From NCBI GenBank assembly GCA_029212885.1, contig JARGPC010000001.1, positions 574,068 through 638,067 of the forward strand: DNA of 64,000 bases, read 5' to 3'. The notes under the pieces are model-generated. The model was not told where the DNA came from and searched no databases. It worked only from the letters and a program-made list of their open reading frames with translations. Within the stretch, counting starts at the first letter, position 1, and each line of letters begins with the position of its first letter. The stretch is from Coxiellaceae bacterium. Lineage in GTDB: Bacteria; Pseudomonadota; Gammaproteobacteria; Coxiellales; Coxiellaceae. Positions 57,081 to 64,000 of this stretch are shown in pieces. The position numbers were made by a program, and so were the translations under genes.

Positions 57081-58004
57081 ATGGATTATATTGATATATG
57101 CCAATTAAGAGAAGCTTATAAAAGAGGGGAAAACATAATTAAAAACATAAAAAAGAATTCTCGTTCCAACATTAATCCTATTGAAGCTATAGAAATATCG
57201 TATGACTTACAGTTTGGATCATATATTGACCTTTTCAAGTCTCATGAAGCATTTCATCAGAAGGCTGCAGATGAAAAAGCCAAAATAATTACGGAGGCCT
57301 TCCCATCGGCCAAGTCTATTTTAGACGTTGGGTGTGGCGAGTTAACAAATACAAGCCTATTGTTTAAGAAACTTACCCAAATTAGCGACTTCTTTTGTTT
57401 TGACATAAGCTGGAGTAGAGCTTTTGTAGGTAGAAAATTTTACAAAGAAAATACTTCTAGCAACTTATTCAGTAAGACCAATGTATTTTGTGCCAATATG
57501 GATAAAATCCCGCTGCCCGACAATTCAATAGACATTATTATTTCCACCCACGCCATAGAGCCGAACCATGGACGCGAAAAAGAAATTTTAAATGAACTCT
57601 TAAGGGTCTCAAAAATGGGGTTGGTTTTATTTGAACCATCATTTGAGCTCGGGTCTGATAGCCAGAAAAGCAGGATGATTGAGCATGGATATGTGCGAGG
57701 ACTTCCAGACATAATAAAAAAAATGCCCGCGACACTATTATATAATGAGCTTGTTAAGTCATCAAAAAATATGCAAAATCAAACCGCAGCCTTTGTTATA
57801 TCAAAACACCCCGAAGAAAAAACAAACAAACCTTTTTTTGCAGATCCTATTTCAAAAGAAAAGCTTATTAAAATTGAGAATGGTGCTTATTATTACTCGC
57901 CATCACGTGGTGTAGTATATCCAACCATTATGTCAATCCCTGTTCTAAATCCAGCCTCACAGGTTTTAACTTCTGCATTAATGGATGAGCCTTTATGGGA
58001 TTAA
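57081..58004 (+). CDS. SAM-dependent methyltransferase with Trm112-like C-terminus
   Basis: The 307-residue class I methyltransferase has ILDVGCGELTNTSLL (SAM loop), a conserved MDKIPLPDNSIDIIIS acidic motif, then HAIEPNHGRE. The C-terminal 50 residues (FFADPISKEKLIKIENGAYYY) look like the Trm112-like tail often seen on such proteins. It heads the rightward part of the acyl-module cluster. A methyl ether or ester on the sugar or its acyl group is possible. The target is not shown. Confidence 0.75.
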   Translation: MDYIDICQLREAYKRGENIIKNIKKNSRSNINPIEAIEISYDLQFGSYIDLFKSHEAFHQKAADEKAKIITEAFPSAKSILDVGCGELTNTSLLFKKLTQISDFFCFDISWSRAFVGRKFYKENTSSNLFSKTNVFCANMDKIPLPDNSIDIIISTHAIEPNHGREKEILNELLRVSKMGLVLFEPSFELGSDSQKSRMIEHGYVRGLPDIIKKMPATLLYNELVKSSKNMQNQTAAFVISKHPEEKTNKPFFADPISKEKLIKIENGAYYYSPSRGVVYPTIMSIPVLNPASQVLTSALMDEPLWD

Positions 58005-58071
58005 TATCAACCTTATGCCATAATTTTATAAGCGAAGCAAATGAGCCTAGCGGCTTTACAAGCAGACTTGA

Positions 58072-59514
58072 ATGAATCTAGCAAAAAAACTATTTGAAGC
58101 ATTTTCACGAACGCCCAATCAAGTAATCATTGATGAAGAAGGATCTGTAAGCTTCTCTGATTGCTTGGATCGCATTGCACAAAGACAGCAACAATTAACC
58201 CACCTTTCTTCTGGGGCACATGTATTTATTCAGACTAAGCGGGGGTTGCACTATTGGGTTGATTTTTTTGCTTGCCTGGGATTAGGGCTCGTGCCTATGC
58301 CAATGGATGCTGATAACGATAGACTACGCATTGATCACTTGGTAAAGCTCACCGACCCTGTGGTTTTTTTATGTCAGCCAGGGTTTTACACCTCTGGTGT
58401 GACTAGCATCTGCGAATATAGCGATGATACTTATGCTTCGCTTATATGCTATGAAGCTGACTCTTGTCATACTGCAGCTATATTGTTTACCAGTGGAACC
58501 ACTGGCGCACCCAAAGGGGTTGTACTTAGCCACCGAGCTCTCTTGGGGAATGCATTATCTGTAGCTAATATCTTGCCATATCAGCCAGATGATCGCCTAT
58601 TTTTTGCAATTGGGTTTCAATTTGTAAGCGCACTATCACATATGATTGTATCTATATTATCAGGCAGCAATGTGTATGCTACAGAGCAAAAATTACTGAA
58701 AAACGATTTAGCTTACTTGCTTGATTCTATTGACATTACTGCATTTGGTGGTTCACCACTGCAACTACGCTGGCTATCAACCCCCCCTATTGAGAATGCA
58801 ACCAATTTGAGATGGTGCGTGTCTTCGGGCGATCATCTATCAAAAAATGTGATTCATAATATCGAGACAACCTACCCTGGCGTTCTCATTTATACCATGT
58901 ATGGCCTCACTGAATTAGGTGGCCGATTTTGCTGTTTACCACCCAATGAACTGGAAGATTTTGCCGGATCTGTTGGCGCGCCTATACCTGGCTTATCTTT
59001 ATCCATTCTAAATGATCAAAACAAACCACTAGAGGCTGGTGAAATTGGTGATATCTATGCCAGAGGGGATTTTTTGTTTGATGGATACCTAAAGATGACT
59101 GACAGTGGCCTGAGTAAACATGGCTTTAAAACGGGTGACCAGGGGTTTATAAACACAGAGGGCTTTCTTACACTATGCGGACGTAATGACAACATCTTCA
59201 AGTCAGCTGGAAAAAAAATTAGCACACTCCCCATCACTGAAGCTTTACAACACCTCAGTTGTTTTGCTGACTGCGTTGTAGTTGGTATTGAGCATCAATT
59301 GGCAGGAAAAGTGCCTGTTGCATTTTATGTGCCAACAACAGAGGTATTTCACCGCGGAAAAGTAATGCGTGCCTTAAGGTCCGTTCTATCGGCTGATCAT
59401 TTGCCCTACGAATTTATCAAAGTGTCTCAGATACCAAGAACAGGGTCTGGCAAGCCACGCTATGCAGAGTTAAAAGCAGAGTATCTTAACATGACTGACC
59501 TCAGTATCTCATAG
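58072..59514 (+). CDS. Acyl-AMP ligase (AMP-dependent synthetase)
   Basis: The 480-residue ANL enzyme has all core motifs: FTSGTTGAPKGVVLSH (139-154), MYGLTE (276-281), KTGDQG (353-358) and RTGSGKPR (456-463), with Lys461 the catalytic lysine of the adenylation step. It lacks any carrier or thioesterase domain and so probably loads a separate acyl carrier protein. An ACP gene lies 2.8 kb downstream in the same direction. The acid is unknown; a small hydroxy or sulfonated acid is the working guess from the ComA-like gene nearby. Confidence 0.88.
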   Translation: MNLAKKLFEAFSRTPNQVIIDEEGSVSFSDCLDRIAQRQQQLTHLSSGAHVFIQTKRGLHYWVDFFACLGLGLVPMPMDADNDRLRIDHLVKLTDPVVFLCQPGFYTSGVTSICEYSDDTYASLICYEADSCHTAAILFTSGTTGAPKGVVLSHRALLGNALSVANILPYQPDDRLFFAIGFQFVSALSHMIVSILSGSNVYATEQKLLKNDLAYLLDSIDITAFGGSPLQLRWLSTPPIENATNLRWCVSSGDHLSKNVIHNIETTYPGVLIYTMYGLTELGGRFCCLPPNELEDFAGSVGAPIPGLSLSILNDQNKPLEAGEIGDIYARGDFLFDGYLKMTDSGLSKHGFKTGDQGFINTEGFLTLCGRNDNIFKSAGKKISTLPITEALQHLSCFADCVVVGIEHQLAGKVPVAFYVPTTEVFHRGKVMRALRSVLSADHLPYEFIKVSQIPRTGSGKPRYAELKAEYLNMTDLSIS

Positions 59515-59896
59515 AAGGATCATGGTAATATTTAAACTCTAACAAATTATTTGCAGGGTCAACTAAAAAGAAAGTTTCGTGCTCTTCAGTCTTTCCTGTA
59601 AAGCGAGAAAATAAATCCTTAAAGAATTTTAAATTATTCTTCTTTGCCCTTTGATAAAACTGTTTAAATTCATCTTTATCATAAAAAGTTAAACCAAAAT
59701 GCCGTGGATACATTGAAGGCTCTAGGATGTTTTCAGGGGTCGTTTTATGACAAACCACTTGCGCATCAAAAAAATTTAGTGTGATCCGGTCATTATATCT
59801 TCTAGCAAGTTTACAACCAAGGCCGTCCATATAAAATTGTTCCGTGACGTTTAGGTCTATGCAAGGGATAGCTAGGTGGAAAATATTTTGAAGCAT
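59501..59896 (-). CDS. VOC (glyoxalase-like) protein
   Basis: This 131-residue protein has the vicinal-oxygen-chelate layout: IFHLAIPCIDL with a metal His, a central H in PRHFGLTFYD, and a Glu in NNLLEFKYY near the C-terminus. Such proteins isomerise, epimerise or cleave small 2-keto or hydroxy acids. It runs leftward, converging on the ligase gene (3' ends overlap by 14 bases), and directly follows the ComA-like gene. It may act on the same small acid. Confidence 0.75.
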   Translation of the reverse strand: MLQNIFHLAIPCIDLNVTEQFYMDGLGCKLARRYNDRITLNFFDAQVVCHKTTPENILEPSMYPRHFGLTFYDKDEFKQFYQRAKKNNLKFFKDLFSRFTGKTEEHETFFLVDPANNLLEFKYYHDPSMRY

Positions 59897-59908
59897 CTGT
59901 ATCTCCAG

Positions 59909-60700
59909 TTATGCCACTACAGTGGATAGCTCTTCTATGCTATTGAGCTCTAATAAGGTGTCTCCGCGCAGACCCAACCTTAAGGTTTCCATACCAATGA
60001 TATCCAAAAAAGAAATATTACCTAGGTTTACGTTCGAGCCAAAAGCCTTAATAAAGTAGATTTGCAGTGCCTTATTGGGAGCTTCGAAAATAAGCTTACT
60101 GATATCGATTTTTGCTTCTGCAATTTCTTTGATTAGACCTATACGAACCTCACCGTTACTTCGGCATATGCCGCTCGTCCCGCTTTCGCGCGACTCTGTG
60201 ATAACCCATTTAGAGCCTGCAGCGAAGTCTTCTTGAATATATTCGATCCACTTGGTTGGCTGAAGCTCTTGAGAACGGGCGCTGTCTTTGAATCCAACTT
60301 CACTTAGGATATTAAAGTGCTGACAAGCGCTCTCTATTTGTTTGGCTTTTTCATGATTATCCATATCAATGGTGCCATTGGAAATTTCCATCCACTGAAT
60401 ACCAAACTTATCTAGGTAGCGCATGTAAGCATCAAATTGACCTTGTAAGTATGCTTTTTCGAAAAAGGTACCGCCAAAAAAGACAGCAATGTCGTGCGCT
60501 TTAGCAACGGCAATTTTTCGCTCAATATCTTTAGTGATCAGTGCGGTGCCCCAACCAAACTTAACATAGTCAATAAGAGCGCCATGAGACTCGATAACAT
60601 CTTGGAAAAACCCCGTAGGGTAGCCGTTATCAATTGCTAAATTAACACCAAAACTGCGCGGCTTTTTAGTTCGTTTGGGTAGCTTGATGAATGAGTCCAT
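59909..60700 (-). CDS. Phosphosulfolactate synthase-like enzyme (ComA family)
   Basis: The 263-residue TIM barrel strongly resembles ComA. Landmarks are DYVKFGWGTA with Lys47, WMEISNGT, LSEVGFKD, ITESRESGTSG (Glu169, Arg171, Glu172), IFEAPNKALQ, NVNLGNIS and LRLGLRGDT. ComA adds sulfite to phosphoenolpyruvate to give (R)-phosphosulfolactate, the first step of coenzyme M synthesis in archaea and of sulfolactate in spores of Bacillus. A ComA-like gene in a surface-glycan cluster is unusual. Its 5' end overlaps the phosphatase gene, which could supply the next step, dephosphorylation. Confidence 0.85.
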   Translation of the reverse strand: MDSFIKLPKRTKKPRSFGVNLAIDNGYPTGFFQDVIESHGALIDYVKFGWGTALITKDIERKIAVAKAHDIAVFFGGTFFEKAYLQGQFDAYMRYLDKFGIQWMEISNGTIDMDNHEKAKQIESACQHFNILSEVGFKDSARSQELQPTKWIEYIQEDFAAGSKWVITESRESGTSGICRSNGEVRIGLIKEIAEAKIDISKLIFEAPNKALQIYFIKAFGSNVNLGNISFLDIIGMETLRLGLRGDTLLELNSIEELSTVVA

Positions 60701-61256
60701 TTGCTTGCTCCGTAAATTCCTTTATATTAACCGTGAACGTTAAAAGTTCGCAGTTATCCAGTGGCAATGTATTCATGGCTGTTAAGTTACCCCTTGTTGC
60801 TAACGACCTAAAGGCTCTAATCCAGCTACCATGTCCAAACACCAGCACTGATTCTAAACCAGAAACCTGGTGGATAAAAGCAATAATGCGCCGTACTAGG
60901 GCTGTAATTGGTTCGCCTAGGCATAACGTTAACGGGTCGCACTCCCAAGCTGGGTTTAGTGAACTCAGCATATAACTTTTCTTCACGCCTTCGTAGGATC
61001 CAAAGTCTAGCTCACGCAGATTAGCGCTTACCGTGAATTTTGTACAATTGAAGGCATGGGCTGTTTCTTGGGTGCGTATCAGGGGACTTGTATAAATGTT
61101 CAGAAGAGCATCAGCAGGAATGTGTTGCTGAGTTTTTTGGATTTTTTGTTTAAGCTCGCTATCAGGAGCTAATATTGGAATATCATTTTTGCCCTGCAAG
61201 CGCCCCTCGCGATTCCAGCTAGTGGGAAGGTGTCGAATTAAGGTTAACCGTGTCAT
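60666..61256 (-). CDS. Histidine phosphatase family protein
   Basis: The 196-residue protein has the phosphatase core: IRHLPTSWNREGRLQG (His9 is the nucleophile; RHG is changed to RHL), SPLIRTQETA with the second Arg, an acid residue in LRELDFGSYEG and FGHGSWIRAF with His142. It resembles CobC/GpmB-like small-molecule phosphatases. The gene overlaps the ComA-like gene by 35 bases, so the pair is coupled. In the ComB role it could remove the phosphate from phosphosulfolactate, although ComB proper is an unrelated family. Confidence 0.8.
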   Translation of the reverse strand: MTRLTLIRHLPTSWNREGRLQGKNDIPILAPDSELKQKIQKTQQHIPADALLNIYTSPLIRTQETAHAFNCTKFTVSANLRELDFGSYEGVKKSYMLSSLNPAWECDPLTLCLGEPITALVRRIIAFIHQVSGLESVLVFGHGSWIRAFRSLATRGNLTAMNTLPLDNCELLTFTVNIKEFTEQANGLIHQATQTN

Positions 61257-61389
61257 GCACCCCCCTCACTAGCCGATAAAAAACTCATTTATTATAGGCT
61301 ATTACACGGTGTACACAAAGTATTTTTTCTTGTGTTTGATTGCGCCATAATATAACATTACCTTGGCATTTAACGATGGAGTGCGGCGC

Positions 61390-62283
61390 ATGATTCAGGT
61401 GAAGAGCCTAAGCGCAAAACAGGTGGCCGATTTTCTACAAGTTGAATTAATTGGTAATGATAAAACAATTTGTGGTGTTACCTCACTCGACAAAGTCAAA
61501 AAAAACATGCTTGCTTTTATTCATAAGCCAATCTATAGCGAACCAGATACTGGCGCGATATTACTTGTCTCAAAGCACAAAAAGCTAAACTTGCCGAACA
61601 CTAACACCTACCTTTTATGCGACGCACCGCGTATGGCCTTCACCAAGGTTATCAATGAGCTTGTTTATAAACGACCGCCCTCCAGCATTGCACCAACGGC
61701 CATTATCCATCCATCAGCTAAGCTTGGCAACGGATGTCTCATCAGTGAATACGTGGTGATAGGCGAGCAAGTTGTTATAGGTGACAACGTTGAAATCCAC
61801 GCGGGCACCATTATCAGGCATAATGTGCAAATTGGTGGGGAGAGCATCATTGCCTCCGGGGTAGTTATTGGTGAGGATGGGCTAGGCTGTCAGCCAAATG
61901 AATCAGGTAACTTGATCTGCATACGACACCTAGGTGGCGTCCGTATTGGGAAGCAGGTCATGATTGGCCCCAATTGCACGATCCAAAGAGGCACTATCGA
62001 TGATACATGTATTGGCAATTATACAAAGTTATCTCAAATGGTGAGCGTAGGTCACAATACAATCATTGGAAAAAATAATCGTATTGCAGGTATGGCACAC
62101 ATCAGCGGCAGGGCTCGCATAGGAGATCATTGCTTTATTGGTGCCAACTGCACCCTAAAAGATGGCAGCACCATTGGCAATCAGGTTAAAATCGGTGCTG
62201 GTGCAATTGTAGACGGCGTCATTAATGATGGTAGCATTATTTCAGGCGCGGAAATGCTAACCCTAGCTACACTGAATAAGTGA
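61390..62283 (+). CDS. LpxD-like N-acyltransferase with left-handed beta helix
   Basis: The protein (297 residues from the ATG at 61390, with GGAG 8 bases upstream; a TTG at 61363 is less likely) has a short N-terminal LpxD-type domain and hexapeptide repeats. GEDGLGCQPNESG and RHLGGVRIG are typical of LpxD, and a His in VGHNTIIGKN is the expected catalytic residue. LpxD moves 3-hydroxyacyl groups from ACP to an amino sugar. Here the neighbours (acyl ligase, ACP, pseG) suggest transfer of a small acyl group to an amino sugar of the nonulosonic pathway. Confidence 0.83.
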   Translation: MIQVKSLSAKQVADFLQVELIGNDKTICGVTSLDKVKKNMLAFIHKPIYSEPDTGAILLVSKHKKLNLPNTNTYLLCDAPRMAFTKVINELVYKRPPSSIAPTAIIHPSAKLGNGCLISEYVVIGEQVVIGDNVEIHAGTIIRHNVQIGGESIIASGVVIGEDGLGCQPNESGNLICIRHLGGVRIGKQVMIGPNCTIQRGTIDDTCIGNYTKLSQMVSVGHNTIIGKNNRIAGMAHISGRARIGDHCFIGANCTLKDGSTIGNQVKIGAGAIVDGVINDGSIISGAEMLTLATLNK

Positions 62284-62298
62284 CACCCAAGGATGATA

Positions 62299-62544
62299 AT
62301 GGATAAAATTAAAGCCCTAATCTATAAATACCTCGAAGTGAACTATGGCTATTCACCTGAAGAGCTGTCTGACGATATGCCTTTATACTCTTCAGGATTA
62401 CTCACATCTTTAATGCTTTTAAAAATGATAGCGCAACTGGAAAAAACCATAGGTGTTAACGTGAATACAAACAACTTTGCTCAAAATGATGTGGACTCTA
62501 TTGAGAAACTAACTCTATTTTTTAATCGCCAAAATTTGCTTTAG
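62299..62544 (+). CDS. Acyl carrier protein
   Basis: The protein (81 residues from the ATG at 62299; an ATG two codons earlier leaves no room for a ribosome site) has the phosphopantetheine-attachment region SSGLLTSLMLLKMI, with Ser37 as the likely attachment site. The normal DSL context is replaced by TSL. Four helices fit the ACP fold. It follows the LpxD-like gene by 15 bases and would carry the acyl group that the ligase makes and the acyltransferase uses. Confidence 0.85.
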   Translation: MDKIKALIYKYLEVNYGYSPEELSDDMPLYSSGLLTSLMLLKMIAQLEKTIGVNVNTNNFAQNDVDSIEKLTLFFNRQNLL

Positions 62545-62550
62545 CGGCTC

Positions 62551-62793
62551 GTGCTAACCAAACAAGTTGATCAATGGACAATAAAAACAATGTTTATTCA
62601 AAAAATTAAAAAGCTCAACATTTATATTTTAAAAAACCAAAATTTAGGCTCGACACACACCAATACTCTGCCTAGCCAACTGCGCTCAACCCACGAACAA
62701 CTCTTATCACTTATCAACGATGCACTACCCCCTGATGATTTATTCAAGAAACTACCAGCGCCCCCAGTGAAACCGTTGTTTAATGTCCGATGA
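62551..62793 (+). CDS. Small hypothetical protein between ACP and GNAT genes
   Basis: This 80-residue ORF begins at GTG (62551; an ATG at 62590 is an alternative) and ends in TGA overlapping the GNAT ATG (ATGA). I recognise no domain. It is basic, with a hydrophobic IKKLNIYIL segment and a proline-rich end (ALPPDD, then LPAPPVKPL). Tight packing between two real genes argues that it is translated. It may be a small partner or regulator of the acyl module. Confidence 0.4.
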   Translation: MLTKQVDQWTIKTMFIQKIKKLNIYILKNQNLGSTHTNTLPSQLRSTHEQLLSLINDALPPDDLFKKLPAPPVKPLFNVR

Positions 62794-63227
62794 CTATAAT
62801 GCTGCGAGAAGTGACCCTTGATGATGCTACGTTGCTTTATGATTGGCAATCAGATCCAGCAACCAGGCAGTATTTTTTCAATACGGAAGCTCCCAGCTGG
62901 GCCTCACACCACCAGTGGTTAAAAGCATCTTTGCTATCTGAGCAGCGAATTTTGTTACTCGCCTACAACACAAACCCTCTTGGCGTATTGCGTTATGATT
63001 TCGCGAAAAATGGCCAAGCTGAAACCAGTATTTATGTTGACCCAGAACAGCATGGGCGCGGCTATGGCTCAGCTATATTATTAGCAGGAAAGGCCTGGGT
63101 AAGACAAAAAAAACATGCTATCAACCAACTAACAGCGCAAATAAAACCAAATAACATAGCGTCCATTAAGGTGTTTGAAAAAGCGGGCTACCGAAAGGAC
63201 AATCAACTCTACGTTGTAGACCTATGA
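62790..63227 (+). CDS. pseH: GNAT-family acetyltransferase, PseH-like
   Basis: The 145-residue GNAT fold has an acetyl-CoA loop in DPEQHGRGYGSAIL and a C-terminal IKPNNIASIKVFEKAGY. It lies right before pseG, where PseH (N-acetylation of the 4-amino group of the PseC product) is often encoded, and their coding regions overlap (ATGA). The assignment rests on context. An alternative is acylation with another small acid using the upstream ligase system, but GNATs use CoA thioesters. Confidence 0.72.
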   Translation: MTIMLREVTLDDATLLYDWQSDPATRQYFFNTEAPSWASHHQWLKASLLSEQRILLLAYNTNPLGVLRYDFAKNGQAETSIYVDPEQHGRGYGSAILLAGKAWVRQKKHAINQLTAQIKPNNIASIKVFEKAGYRKDNQLYVVDL

Positions 63228-64000
63228 ATATTGTTTTCCGAGTTGATTATTCTCAGCATATTGGCAAAGGACATTACATGCGCTGTCTATCGTTAGCTAC
63301 AGCCTGGTTACTCGCGGGGCATTGTGTTGTTTTTATTTTGAAGGGCAGTCGTGCCACGGAATACGTATACGGTATAGAACATGTGTATTTACCCGTCACT
63401 CCAACCTCCACACTGAGCCAAAATGAGGATGCCAACTTGTTCAGTAAATCCATGGCGTCCTTACCTTATAGTATAGATCTAGTTGTGGTTGATAAATATG
63501 ACCTGGATGCCACTTGGCACCTTTTGATTCAACCACTAACACGTAAATTAATGGTCATTGATGACCTGGCTAATCGGCCTTATGCTTGCGATATTTTACT
63601 GGACCAAACTTATGGACGGCATCGCTCTGATTATGATGCATGGTTGCCCAGCAAATGCTTATTGTTACTGGGGGAAAAATATATTTTGTTAGCAGAACAA
63701 TTTTCGATTGCGCGCAAAACATCCCCTACTAGACACTATACCACCCATTCAATACAACGAATATTGATCAGCTTTGGAGCGATGGATAGGCTTGGTTTAT
63801 GCTTGCAAACCATTAAGCTGATGCTATCTCTAGATATACAAATGCCCGCGATTGATGTGATGATCAGCGCTATGTCACCTCACACTAAGGCTTTAATCAG
63901 TTACCAAAAACGATCTCAGCTTGATTTAAAATTGCATATTGACTCACAGTTTGCGGCAAACCTAATGAAAAAGGCTGACTTGGCCATTGGTTCAGCAGGA
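63224..64000 (+). CDS. pseG: PseG, UDP-sugar hydrolase, 3' end outside the window
   Basis: The frame from the ATG at 63224 stays open to the end of the window (259 codons). It begins IVFRVDYSQHIGKGHYMRC, with the GxGHxMRC motif (His17) of PseG glycosyltransferase-like hydrolases, and has VIDDLANRPY and LLDQTYGR. PseG removes UDP from UDP-2,4-diacetamido-2,4,6-trideoxy-L-altrose, giving the free sugar that PseI condenses with PEP. This links the acyl cluster to the pseB/pseC pathway 28 kb to the left. pseI is probably just beyond the right edge. Confidence 0.93.
   Translation, partial: MNIVFRVDYSQHIGKGHYMRCLSLATAWLLAGHCVVFILKGSRATEYVYGIEHVYLPVTPTSTLSQNEDANLFSKSMASLPYSIDLVVVDKYDLDATWHLLIQPLTRKLMVIDDLANRPYACDILLDQTYGRHRSDYDAWLPSKCLLLLGEKYILLAEQFSIARKTSPTRHYTTHSIQRILISFGAMDRLGLCLQTIKLMLSLDIQMPAIDVMISAMSPHTKALISYQKRSQLDLKLHIDSQFAANLMKKADLAIGSAG

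Overview
The window is AT-rich DNA from what looks like a Gram-negative gammaproteobacterium, possibly marine. The basis is MetH, MetF and Pgl of gammaproteobacterial type, a Wza/Wzc export pair and dense glycan genes; the genus cannot be fixed from sequence alone. Almost all of it is one large, mosaic surface-polysaccharide (O-antigen or capsule) locus, scarred by insertion sequences and ending beside a metF/metH housekeeping block. I saw no rRNA, tRNA or CRISPR array.

Layout. 1-1775: a truncated AroB-like sugar-phosphate cyclase and a D-2-hydroxyacid dehydrogenase. 1776-2367: debris of an IS481-like element and a small inverted-repeat element. 2368-7595: a surface-carbohydrate protein, pgl, a methyltransferase broken by an in-frame TGA, and a PhyH-type oxygenase. 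The last three sit between the arms of a perfect 148-bp inverted duplication. 7595-8837: an IS3-family element. 9051-16407: a leftward operon for a CMP-activated nonulosonic-type acid (two SDRs, TIM-barrel isomerase, fold-IV aminotransferase, CMP transferase, a NeuB-like synthase without its SAF domain, a KdsC-like phosphatase) followed by a membrane UDP-HexNAc 4,6-dehydratase. 16449-25840: aminotransferase, HAD, ATP-grasp, initiating sugar-phosphate transferase, glycosyltransferases, a GDP-mannose 3,5-epimerase-like enzyme, a nucleotidyltransferase and an APH-like kinase. 25837-29207: a decayed thymidylate-kinase-like gene with a decamer expansion, a decayed IS3 element, a methyltransferase and a deleted IS copy. 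29209-33376: kinase, GT2, polymerase-like membrane protein and a GT-B-like protein, all leftward.

33620-39005 runs rightward: pseB, pseC, aldo/keto reductase, Gfo/Idh oxidoreductase, SDR and a second CMP-sugar synthetase, stopped by an IS3-family copy (39150-40352). 40470-51009 runs leftward: ABC flippase-like transporter, CDP-sugar genes (rfbF, rfbG, a RmlC-like protein, an aminotransferase), an LIC12162-family transferase, wzc and wza. 51078-57019: DUF6580-like protein, metF, a palindromic repeat, metH and a UspA-family protein.

57081-64000 is the most interesting part: a methyltransferase, an acyl-AMP ligase, a VOC protein, a ComA-type phosphosulfolactate synthase, a histidine phosphatase, an LpxD-like N-acyltransferase, an acyl carrier protein, an orphan small ORF, a PseH-like GNAT and the start of pseG. 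Read together, these suggest a pathway that makes a small acid (perhaps sulfolactate), loads it on a carrier protein and transfers it to an amino sugar of the pseudaminic acid route. This is inference from gene families and order, not a demonstrated pathway.
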